64,000 nucleotides of DNA, taken from assembly GCF_000770635.1 (NCBI RefSeq), contig NZ_AVBF01000002.1, forward strand, positions 1 through 64,000, given 5' to 3'. Shown here piece by piece: positions 27,032 through 33,524 of the stretch. Numbering within the stretch: position 1 is the stretch's first letter; each line of letters opens with the position of its first letter. Under the pieces are notes generated by a model. The model did not search any database and was not told the DNA's origin. It saw only the letters and a list, made by a program, of their open reading frames with translations. This DNA comes from Pontibacillus yanchengensis Y32 (GTDB lineage: Bacteria > Bacillota > Bacilli > Bacillales > BH030062). The position numbers and the translations under genes are program-made.

Positions 27032-27100
27032 TTATTGGGATGAGGGACCTGTCCCCTCATCCCAGTGAGACGAGGGACCTGTCCCTTCGTCCCAGTATGC
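27032..27100. repeat. GGGACAGGTCCCTC palindromic repeat within a coding 3' end
   Basis: Two palindromic units (TGGGATGAGGGACCTGTCCC and GACGAGGGACCTGTCCCTTC) lie back to back. They overlap the end of the thioredoxin gene. The same sequence family occurs at 62233-62303. Confidence 0.8.
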
Positions 27101-27412
27101 GCTATATAGCTTGCCTAATTGTTGGTTTAGTTCTTCTATAGGGATAATTCGGGCCTTTCGGAACATTTCTCTTCCTTCCACTGATACAATTAAAACAGGA
27201 ACAGTGAAAATTTCATATTCTCCTGCAATCTCTGGAATTTCATCAGCATCTACATATAACGTGGTTACTTTCTGATAATCTTCTAATAATTCTTCTATTT
27301 GCGGAAGTAACGAATGGCAAACAGAACAGTTTGGTCTAGAGATATATAGGATGGAGATATCTTCTTGTTGTACGAAGGATCGCACTTCTTCAATTGATTG
27401 TGCACGTTTCAT
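27032..27412 (-). CDS. Thioredoxin-family protein with repeat-derived tail
   Basis: A 126-residue thioredoxin-fold protein. The active-site region is SRPNCSVCHSLLPQI, a CSVC dithiol instead of the usual CGPC. The cis-Pro is in FTVPVLIV near residue 77. Its last 20 or so residues are two copies of WDEGTGPSS, encoded by the GGGACAGGTCCCTC palindromic repeat family that also occurs at 62.2 kb. The core domain ends before this tail, so the stop codon was probably moved by insertion of the repeat. AAAGGTG lies nine bases before the ATG at 27412. Substrates are unknown. Confidence 0.85.
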   Translation of the reverse strand: MKRAQSIEEVRSFVQQEDISILYISRPNCSVCHSLLPQIEELLEDYQKVTTLYVDADEIPEIAGEYEIFTVPVLIVSVEGREMFRKARIIPIEELNQQLGKLYSAYWDEGTGPSSHWDEGTGPSSQ

Positions 27413-27502
27413 TTCTATCAACACCTTTTGTTATTCTACATGCATTATATCAGGTTATCTTACTGGAATCGCTGATTTTGCTTACCCCCATACGTATAGA
27501 GC

Positions 27503-27670
27503 AAAAGCGCAATCGCCTTGGTAACCCCCGACAGGCTTAAGGCAAGCCTCGAAGTGGAGTTTTTTGCCACAGCGAGGATTGCCTTAAGACCCCGAGGGGG
27601 TAGGCGCTGGAGCTGGACGTGACCACATCACTTTTTTCGTTATACACAAGCATTGAATTTTATAATTTCG
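27503..27670. repeat. GCGC...GGAGCTGGACG element, divergent-centre copy with AT-rich tail
   Basis: The left end AAAAGCGCAATCGCC and the right end GGCGCTGGAGCTGGACG match the element family. The centre differs: GGCTTAAGGCAAGCCTC...GAGGATTGCCTTAAG, flanked by CCCCCGA and CCCCGAGGGGG. The same alternative centre occurs at 48.55-48.65 kb. After the right end comes a conserved tail, CACTTTTTTCGTTATACACA and AAGCATTGAATTTTATAATT, also found at 48.66 and 53.66 kb. Confidence 0.8.
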
Positions 27671-27696
27671 CTATGCAATAAAGGAGGGTTATCTAT

Positions 27697-28215
27697 ATGG
27701 TTTATACTATCCTACAAGTAACGGTACTACTTGTTGTTATGTTCAGCTTCGTATCTATTATGTATTTCTCAATAAAAAACGGTATAACCCCAACACCAAC
27801 AAGCGCTCGTATCAAAAAAGAAATACTCTCCCTAACTAAGTCCTACCAACCAATGACCATCGCTGATTTCGGAGCAGGGTTTGGTACCATGGCATTTGCT
27901 TATGCCAAGGCATTTCCAAATGCGAGAGTAGATGCATATGAAACGTCATGGATTCCATTTTTTCTACTGAAGGTGCGCCAACGGATGAACGGTTATGCAA
28001 ATCTTCATATTTGGAAAAAAGACTTCTACCTCGTCGATTCCTCTCGGTATGATGTAGTCTTTTGTTATTTATACGGTGGCGCTATGACGAAGCTTAGTCG
28101 TCAGGTATCTTCCACCAGACTGATCACCCATACGTTTGCTTTACCAAGTCATCAACCCGAGGAGCATATTTCAATGGGGATGACCCCGATTTATGTATAT
28201 AAGATAGGAAACTAA
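27697..28215 (+). CDS. Membrane-anchored class I SAM-dependent methyltransferase
   Basis: A 172-residue protein with one N-terminal membrane helix (residues about 3-25, hydrophobic, followed by NGITPTPTS) and a compact Rossmann methyltransferase domain: IADFGAGFGTMAFAYAKAFP (motif I), VDAYETSWIPFF (motif II acidic residue), and DVVFCYLYGGAM (motif IV position). The domain is shorter than most and lacks an obvious substrate-binding extension. The substrate is not predictable. AAAGGAGGG lies before the ATG. It is alone, preceded by a repeat. Confidence 0.82.
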   Translation: MVYTILQVTVLLVVMFSFVSIMYFSIKNGITPTPTSARIKKEILSLTKSYQPMTIADFGAGFGTMAFAYAKAFPNARVDAYETSWIPFFLLKVRQRMNGYANLHIWKKDFYLVDSSRYDVVFCYLYGGAMTKLSRQVSSTRLITHTFALPSHQPEEHISMGMTPIYVYKIGN

Positions 28216-28335
28216 GCTAGAAATAGTTGGCGATGGAGCTTTTAAAAAGATTAAGGAGATAGTTAAATTATTTTAAAGTATATCCCTTTCCTATCAACTG
28301 TTATAATCATAATTCTCCACCATGCTCTATCTTAC

Positions 28336-28590
28336 TTGGATCCGTTATCTCTCATACCGATGGGCGGAGGGAAATGGTGAGACTCCTGCGGAAGAAGGGA
28401 CAATGCGAGACCCCACAGAGAGGTTGCAAACCGAACGAGGAGGCTCGCATGTTCCTCCGCGGAAAGCGAACCATTTCACCGCAGCCCCACCCCTCAACGT
28501 AACGGATCCAGCCCCCACCAGTTATTGCTGCGTTTTTGGAATAACATAAAACTATTTCTTTATTTCAACAACAGAATTTAACAAAGCCCA
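28336..28590. repeat. GC-rich palindromic repeat, subtype 1, with conserved flank
   Basis: The core runs from TGGATCCGTTA to TAACGGATCCA, so the ends are inverted repeats. Inside are GGTGAGACTCCTGCGG, GCGAGACCCCACAG, CGAGGAGGCTCGCATG and CCGCGGAAAGCGAACC. Homology with the inverted copy at 53.84-54.10 kb continues past the core into an A/T-rich flank (CATAAAACTATTTC, CAACAAC, TTTAACAAAGCC). No gene is seen between 28216 and 28618. Confidence 0.82.
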
Positions 28591-28593
28591 AGA

Positions 28594-28630
28594 AAAAAAT
28601 CGTGTGATGAGTAGTTCATCACACGATTCC
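28594..28630 (-). terminator. Terminator of msrA
   Basis: AATCGTGTGATGA pairs with TCATCACACGATT, followed by seven T on the minus strand. The upstream arm of the stem overlaps the last codons of msrA. Confidence 0.9.
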
Positions 28631-29092
28631 ACATGAAACGGATCCGTTTTTCTGCAAGTACTTTTGATGGTATTCTTCAGCATCATAAAAAGGTGCAGAT
28701 GCTGTAATTTCAGTTACAATTGGGCGTTTGAATAACCCTTTATTGGACCACTCTTGGATTTTTTGTTCGGCAATTTCTTTTTGCTCCTCATCTCCATAGA
28801 AGATAATGGAACGATATTGCGAGCCGACATCTTCACCTTGACGATTGATAGATGTTGGGTCATGGCATTCGAAAAATACATCCACAAGTTGTTGGTAGGA
28901 GATAATATTTGGATCGAATTCAATTTTGGTTGTTTCAGCATGACCTGTCGTCCCTGTTTTGACTAACTCATAGGATGGATTCTCGACATGGCCACCTGAA
29001 TAGCCTACTCGAGTCGTTACTACTCCATTAAGTCGTTCAAAAAATGCCTCTACTCCCCAAAAACATCCTGCCGCAAACAATGCTGTTGCCAT
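28619..29092 (-). CDS. msrA: Peptide methionine-S-sulfoxide reductase
   Basis: Reduces the S epimer of methionine sulfoxide in proteins and free methionine, using thioredoxin. The 157-residue protein has the catalytic GCFWGVEAFF motif near residue 10, VGYSGG, GHAETTKIEFDP, FFECHDPTSINRQGEDVGSQYRS, and a C-terminal Cys in SVSCGIV that can act as the resolving residue. No MsrB domain is fused or adjacent. The start is ambiguous between 29098 and 29092, since AAAGGA is four or ten bases away. The gene lies behind a SAM riboswitch with a terminator-type expression platform, so it is probably turned on when S-adenosylmethionine is scarce. Confidence 0.93.
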   Translation of the reverse strand: MATALFAAGCFWGVEAFFERLNGVVTTRVGYSGGHVENPSYELVKTGTTGHAETTKIEFDPNIISYQQLVDVFFECHDPTSINRQGEDVGSQYRSIIFYGDEEQKEIAEQKIQEWSNKGLFKRPIVTEITASAPFYDAEEYHQKYLQKNGSVSCGIV

Positions 29093-29161
29093 AATCATCT
29101 CTTCCTTTCTCTTAACGAAAACTTCTATCGTAGAGATCGACGAGCCTTTTATTTACGTAAA

Positions 29162-29192
29162 AGACCCCTTTCTCATCCAAAGAAAGGGGTCG
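29162..29192 (-). terminator. Attenuator terminator of the SAM riboswitch
   Basis: GACCCCTTTCT pairs with AGAAAGGGGTC, followed by TTTT. It lies between the riboswitch aptamer and msrA and is the probable expression platform. Confidence 0.88.
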
Positions 29193-29208
29193 TAAGTATA
29201 TAACCGTA

Positions 29209-29334
29209 CGATCCTCTCATCTCCCAAGGTCTTCACCTTGCAGGAATTGGCACCGTTCCAATTAATAATAAATTGATTGAATGGTTGCCGGGCATCAAAG
29301 GGCCAGTCCCTCCGCCTCTCTGGATAAGAAGTTA
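29209..29334 (-). ncRNA. SAM-I riboswitch (S box)
   Basis: The minus strand shows the conserved S-box order: CTTATCCAGAGAGGCGGAGG, GACTGGCCC, GATGCCCGGCAACC, GGTGCCAATTCC, the GCAAGG...CCTTGGG stem, and GATGAGAGGA, which pairs with TTCTTATC to close helix P1. These are the hallmark invariant segments of the SAM-I aptamer. A terminator hairpin follows, and the next gene is msrA. Binding of S-adenosylmethionine should favour termination. Confidence 0.96.
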
Positions 29335-29465
29335 GCGCTATTTAAAATATTTGTTAACACTCATCATACATACATTTGGTAGCGAAGTAAAGTAATAAAC
29401 TGCAATTTTTCTTATGAAGTATTGTATGAAGGTATATGTAAAAACATGATAGTTGTTTTGCTCAA

Positions 29466-29539
29466 TTTTTAAAAATAACCTGCCATCCCATACAGGTGGT
29501 TAAGTTCCCGCAGTCGTAACGATTTAAGGGATGGCATTA
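29466..29539 (-). ncRNA. Candidate small RNA or leader hairpin
   Basis: On the minus strand a strong promoter (TTGTCA at 29574-29569, 17-base spacer, TATTCT at 29551-29546) predicts a start near 29539. The transcript would open with TGCCATCCC, pair with GGGATGGCA about 40 bases later, and end in GGTTATTTTT, a terminator-like tail. The predicted length is about 70 bases. It does not match an RNA family I recognise. It could also be a leader reading on towards the SAM riboswitch if the terminator is weak. Confidence 0.45.
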
Positions 29540-29651
29540 CGTATAAGAATACCACAGGCTTATGAAAATGACAATTTATATATTTTGGAAGCGCACCTAC
29601 GGTCTGTTCAGAGTATGTTACAGTGGTGATAAACCTGACAGAAGGAGTTTT

Positions 29652-30875
29652 ATGAAGATGAACTACAGTTACGTTTCTCACCTTTATTGTCCAAAATGCT
29701 CCCAGACGTATGATAGTGATCAAGTACACAACTTATGCCAATGCGGTTCTCCTCTTCTCGTTTCTTATGACTTACATACCTTAAAAAAAGATTGGAAACG
29801 GGATGATGTATCAACGAGGGAAGCTAGCTTATGGAGGTACCACGAGCTTTTACCTGTGAAGGATAGATCATCCGTAATAACATTAGGAGAAGGCATGACA
29901 CCTTTACTGACTATGCATAAAAGTGGTATTGATATGGGCATTCCCCAATTAATGATGAAAGATGAAGGCATTGTCCCAACAGGTAGCTTTAAAGCTCGCG
30001 GAGCAGCTGTTGGTGTTTCAAAGGCAAAAGAACTCGGAATTACAGAATTAGGGATGCCTACGAATGGTAATGCCGGCGCAGCGTGGTCCCTATATGCTGC
30101 TAGAGCAGGGATCTCATCTACCATCGTCATGCCAGTAGACGCACCTAAAATCACCCGGAATGAGTGTGCCATATCTGGAGCCCATTTATTTTTAGTAAAT
30201 GGCCTCATTAGCGATGCAGGCAAAATGGTTGGACAAGCCGTTCAAGAACGAGGCATGTATGACGTCTCTACTTTAAAAGAACCTTATCGCATTGAAGGCA
30301 AGAAAACAATGGGGCTAGAGTTAGCTGAGCAGCTCCAGTGGCAAGTCCCAGACGTGATTCTATATCCTACTGGCGGCGGTGTAGGACTAATTGGGATATA
30401 CAAAGCATTGCGTGAGTTGCAGGAATTAGGCTGGATTGACTCCGAAAAGATGCCTCGCTTAGTGGCAGTACAGTCAGAAGGGTGCGCCCCTATTTATGAA
30501 GCATGGAAAAATGGCCAAACAAGTTCCGTATTTTGGCCTAACTCAGAGACCATTGCCTTTGGAATCAATGTCCCGAAAGCACTTGGAGATTTTCTCGTAT
30601 TAGATGCGTTATATGAAACGGATGGTTGCTCGGTGACAGTAAGCGACGATACTCTACTAGAAGAACAACAGCGTATCGCAGAGATGGAAGGTGCTTTTGT
30701 ATGCCCAGAAGGCGCCGCTGCATTTGCTGCCGCCCGCCAACTACGAAAGCAAGATTGGATTCAAGAGGACGATCAAGTGGTGGTGTTGAACACAGGTGCA
30801 GGCATCAAATATCCAGACACCGTAGATGTTCATGTCCCTACACTGGAACCTGGAGAAACTCTTCCTACTGTGTAG
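29652..30875 (+). CDS. thrC: Threonine synthase with N-terminal zinc ribbon
   Basis: A PLP enzyme converting O-phosphohomoserine to threonine. The 407-residue protein starts with a zinc-ribbon (YCPKCSQTY...CQCGSPLL). The PLP lysine is in PTGSFKARGAAVGVSKAKELG, the phosphate loop is PTGGGVGLIGIYKAL, and the AMPxNGNAGAAWS-type Asn motif is present. The zinc ribbon and the extra insert suggest the thrC-like subgroup that also includes cysteate synthase, so a related beta-replacement activity remains possible. The gene is not in a hom-thrC-thrB operon. GAAGGAG precedes the ATG at 29652 by four bases; the ATG at 29658 is an alternative. Confidence 0.85.
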   Translation: MKMNYSYVSHLYCPKCSQTYDSDQVHNLCQCGSPLLVSYDLHTLKKDWKRDDVSTREASLWRYHELLPVKDRSSVITLGEGMTPLLTMHKSGIDMGIPQLMMKDEGIVPTGSFKARGAAVGVSKAKELGITELGMPTNGNAGAAWSLYAARAGISSTIVMPVDAPKITRNECAISGAHLFLVNGLISDAGKMVGQAVQERGMYDVSTLKEPYRIEGKKTMGLELAEQLQWQVPDVILYPTGGGVGLIGIYKALRELQELGWIDSEKMPRLVAVQSEGCAPIYEAWKNGQTSSVFWPNSETIAFGINVPKALGDFLVLDALYETDGCSVTVSDDTLLEEQQRIAEMEGAFVCPEGAAAFAAARQLRKQDWIQEDDQVVVLNTGAGIKYPDTVDVHVPTLEPGETLPTV

Positions 30876-30929
30876 AAGGGTTTTCCTTTTCTTACATAGA
30901 GGCTAACCTCTATAATGGAATGAGAACAG

Positions 30930-31010
30930 CGCATGGCGCGCTGGAGCTGGACGTGGCTTCTATATCTTTTCAAGTTATACACGAGCCAATATCTTACCAT
31001 TTCCTATCAT
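30930..31010. repeat. Solo right end of a GCGC...GGAGCTGGACG element
   Basis: Only GCGCGCTGGAGCTGGACGTGG and a decayed version of the AT-rich tail (AGTTATACACGAGCC) remain. The left half is missing. Confidence 0.6.
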
Positions 31011-31030
31011 ACAAAAAGGAGTGTTGTTTC

Positions 31031-31411
31031 ATGTTCAAACCAATCGCAACAGATCAAGCACCAGCAGCTATTGGACCTTATTCCCAAGCTGTCGACCTAG
31101 GAAATCTACTATTCGTATCAGGGCAAATCCCATTAGATCCAGAAACACAAGCCTTCGTTTCTGATGACGTGAAAGAACAAACAGAACAAGTGATGAAAAA
31201 CGTCGGCGCAATCCTGAAAGAAGCAGGCTTGGATTACAAACACATCGCCAAAGCAAACATCTATCTCGATAACATGGATGACTTCGCTGTCGTAAACGAG
31301 GTGTACGCAAGCTTCCTAAGCGAACCATACCCAGCCCGCGCAGCTATTGAGGTAGGAAAACTACCAAAGGGTGCGAAGGTTGAAGTAGAAGCAATTGCTG
31401 TGAAGGAATAG
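31031..31411 (+). CDS. ridA: RidA/YjgF-family 2-iminopropanoate deaminase
   Basis: Hydrolyses reactive enamine/imine products of PLP enzymes such as serine/threonine dehydratase, protecting other PLP enzymes. The 126-residue protein carries the family blocks APAAIGPYSQAV, FVSGQIPLDPETQ, NVGAILKEAGLDY and YPARAAIEVGKLPKGAKVEVEAIA, including the conserved Arg (R in PARAA) and the terminal Glu. It follows the PLP enzyme threonine synthase, a fitting neighbour, but a repeat remnant separates them. AAAAAGGAG lies nine bases before the ATG. The longer frame beginning at 30626 is a shadow. Confidence 0.95.
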   Translation: MFKPIATDQAPAAIGPYSQAVDLGNLLFVSGQIPLDPETQAFVSDDVKEQTEQVMKNVGAILKEAGLDYKHIAKANIYLDNMDDFAVVNEVYASFLSEPYPARAAIEVGKLPKGAKVEVEAIAVKE

Positions 31412-31426
31412 ATTTTAGTGATGAAA

Positions 31427-31464
31427 GCAAAACAAGTGAGCTGTGGTAGCTCACTTGTTTTTTT
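31427..31464 (+). terminator. Terminator of ridA
   Basis: AACAAGTGAGCT pairs with AGCTCACTTGTT, followed by TTTTTT. Confidence 0.9.
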
Positions 31465-31491
31465 TGTGCGTATTGGTGGGGGTGGTGCGGG

Positions 31492-31795
31492 TGTCCGTAT
31501 CTTTTCTGGCTTTATCCGCTGTTTTTGCTTCGATATCCGTCACTTTAGTGGCTTTATCCGCTGTTTCAGCTTCGATATCCGTCACTTTCCCGGCATTATC
31601 CGCTACTTTTGCTTCGATATCCGTCACTTCCATGGCTTTATCCGCTACTTTCGCTTCGGTATCCGTCACTTCCATGGCTTTATCCGCTACTTTCTCTTCG
31701 TTATCCGCCACTTCCATGGCTTTATCCGCTACTTTCGCTTCGGTATCCTTCACTCACCAGACCTTATCCGCTACTTTCACGCAGGTACTCATCAC
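31492..31795 (+). repeat. 21-bp TATCCG array
   Basis: About fourteen direct repeats of 21 bp, each containing TATCCG (31513, 31534, 31555 and so on), with alternate units alike so that a 42-bp pattern such as GCTACTTTCGCTTCG / TCACTTCCATGGC also shows. Because 21 is a multiple of three, long open frames exist on both strands and encode seven-residue repeats (KVADKAM/EVTDTEA on the minus strand). No frame has a good ribosome site. The array lies between the convergent ridA and HTH genes. Confidence 0.85.
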
Positions 31796-31865
31796 CTATC
31801 TAGTCACAAGTAATTCTTCTCCTTTCAAAAGCACGAATCCCCATAGCTACACCATTCTCCAAACT

Positions 31866-32096
31866 CTAATCCTCATCCTTCACATCCATGTCCTCCGGTA
31901 GTGGTTCATTCAAAATCTGCTGGACGTATTCGCGGTATTTTTCCATTTGTTCGAAATGGGTGTTAAATTGTTCTTTGTTGATTAAATATTGCTCGCCGTC
32001 ATGCAAGGAACGGATGCGGTTGTGTTGGATTAGTTTTTCTATATAGGTTTCTGGGAGTTCTAGATATTCTGCTGTTTCTTGAATGGTTAAGTACAT
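31866..32096 (-). CDS. Small excisionase-type HTH protein
   Basis: A 76-residue protein whose first 50 residues follow the MerR/excisionase-like winged-helix pattern: LTIQETAEYLELPETYIEKLIQ, then IRSLHDGEQYLINKEQF. The acidic C-terminus (PLPEDMDVKDED) is unusual for a DNA-binding protein. GAGGGGG precedes the ATG. It is the gene downstream of the C45 hydrolase, 15 bases away and probably co-transcribed. No integrase or mobile element is nearby, so an excisionase role is not implied. Confidence 0.82.
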   Translation of the reverse strand: MYLTIQETAEYLELPETYIEKLIQHNRIRSLHDGEQYLINKEQFNTHFEQMEKYREYVQQILNEPLPEDMDVKDED

Positions 32097-32111
32097 AACC
32101 TGCCCCCTCTT

Positions 32112-33164
32112 CTATCTTGCGTTTTTGTCCATGTGTGGAAATGGAAGATCTGTATCTACTTCTCCAGTAATACGCTCTATCGTCACATCATCTCCAGCTA
32201 ACCACTTATCAAAATCAAAAACAACAGGCTCCTGATCTCCACCTAATGCAAACCATGCCTTTTTCTCCTTAGGAAGATATGCTGATGTGTGGATGGTGCC
32301 TGCCCAATTTTTGTATTGCTTTGAGAACACGCCTTTATCGGTATCATTTAATAATCGGAATGCCTCATAGGAAGAGGACAACTGATCTTTTTGTTCATTC
32401 ATCGTATCTAAACGGCGATAGGAATCGGCTAAATAATTTCTATTTTCATCTTTCATTTGTTCAAAGTGATTCGTGCATGCATTGGATTGACGTACCTCGA
32501 CTCCTCGCGGCGACGTCTCGACCACATAGGTTTGGCCACTCGCATCAAACACGATGTAGCTAAAGGAATGGCGATGTGGGATTTCTTGCAGCATCTCTAC
32601 CGCTTCCTCAACAGTTGCACAGCTCTCTAAAATCAACCTTCCAATCATACAGCAAATAAACCCTTCGCCTGGTTTTTTTCGATGCATAAAGTTATAACCA
32701 AGGGCTAACCCTTTTTCATTCATGCCATCCATACGACCAGTAATACGCTGAGAAGGTCCGATGATGGCGTAGCCTTGATCACTTGGCTGGAAAAATACGA
32801 ACCGACCTTCATACGTTTTTGGCTGATAGTCATAGTTACGCACCATGTAGTCGTCACCGGTTAAGATCGAACAACCTGACTTCACATAATCAAGACGATA
32901 TCCGCCAAATTCCATTAACACCCGCTCCATCGGCCATTCCATTGCATCTTTGATTCCGACTAGCTCATCCCAAACACCTGGAGCAAAGCGAAGAATCGCA
33001 TCTTTCACTTCCTGCTCTTCTACGGAAAATCTAGGTTTACGTAGCTTCCACTGTTTCTCTCTATTTTCTACCGTTAACGAATCCTTTAGTAGCTCCCCTT
33101 GCATATATCCAAAATCGTAATGCGTCCCTCGAAATTGCAAAACATCGCTATATATTTGCTTCAT
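32112..33164 (-). CDS. C45-type (acyl-CoA:6-APA acyltransferase-like) autoproteolytic hydrolase
   Basis: A 350-residue Ntn-hydrolase. The likely nucleophile is Cys98 in K-S-G-C-S-I, with the Gly97-Cys98 bond as the self-cleavage site. Supporting motifs are VRNYDYQP (the RNxDW-type block), GPSQRITGRMDGMNEKGLALGYN, EVRQSNACTNHF and WAGTIHTSAYLP. Family members hydrolyse or transfer acyl groups on linear amides (penicillin acyltransferase and related peptide hydrolases). No substrate is predictable. GAGGGATACAT precedes the ATG. It is divergent from the ATP-grasp gene with a 360-base spacer, so a shared pathway is possible but unproven. Confidence 0.85.
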   Translation of the reverse strand: MKQIYSDVLQFRGTHYDFGYMQGELLKDSLTVENREKQWKLRKPRFSVEEQEVKDAILRFAPGVWDELVGIKDAMEWPMERVLMEFGGYRLDYVKSGCSILTGDDYMVRNYDYQPKTYEGRFVFFQPSDQGYAIIGPSQRITGRMDGMNEKGLALGYNFMHRKKPGEGFICCMIGRLILESCATVEEAVEMLQEIPHRHSFSYIVFDASGQTYVVETSPRGVEVRQSNACTNHFEQMKDENRNYLADSYRRLDTMNEQKDQLSSSYEAFRLLNDTDKGVFSKQYKNWAGTIHTSAYLPKEKKAWFALGGDQEPVVFDFDKWLAGDDVTIERITGEVDTDLPFPHMDKNAR

Positions 33165-33193
33165 ATGTATCCCTCATTTTTATGCAGCTTTTT

Positions 33194-33262
33194 TATGGTG
33201 CCAGACCCCCACCACTTCTCAGCGATAACGCATCACCGCATTGGGGGTCTGGCACCATATAA
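33194..33262. repeat. GGTGCCAGACCCC hairpin repeat
   Basis: TATGGTGCCAGACCCCC pairs with GGGGGTCTGGCACCATA around a 32-base loop (ACCACTTCTC...). It forms a very stable hairpin and belongs to the GGTGCCAGACCC-type repeats common in Bacillaceae intergenic DNA. It lacks a T run and sits between two divergent genes, so it is not an ordinary terminator. Confidence 0.8.
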
Positions 33263-33524
33263 TCTTTATCTGATTTATCGTAACTGATTTGACAGGGGGT
33301 TCGCAAAGCTTTCACTTTTCAAACAGATAGTTTCAGATAAAGATTTCGTAGAATGTTCACTAGTTTTGACATATACTGTCGAAACCCACAACAAAAGCTT
33401 ACAGTTTTTATGAAGTTCTGTTACGTTTAAAGATGAGATGCTATTCGGAGTTACATCCGCATTTGCTTCATAACGTTTTACTGTTTTACACCCCATAACA
33501 ATTTATAAAAAGGAGAGGGAGTAA

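Noticed and set aside
29562-29651. Longer N-terminus of threonine synthase
   Set aside because: The extension lacks a ribosome site and lies over the candidate small-RNA promoter region; GAAGGAG before 29652 fits better.
31451-31753. Open frame on the minus strand encoding heptad-like KVADKAM/EVTDTEA repeats
   Set aside because: Length arises from a 21-bp DNA repeat, all frames stay open because 21 is a multiple of three, and there is no good ribosome site. Kept as a repeat array, not a gene.
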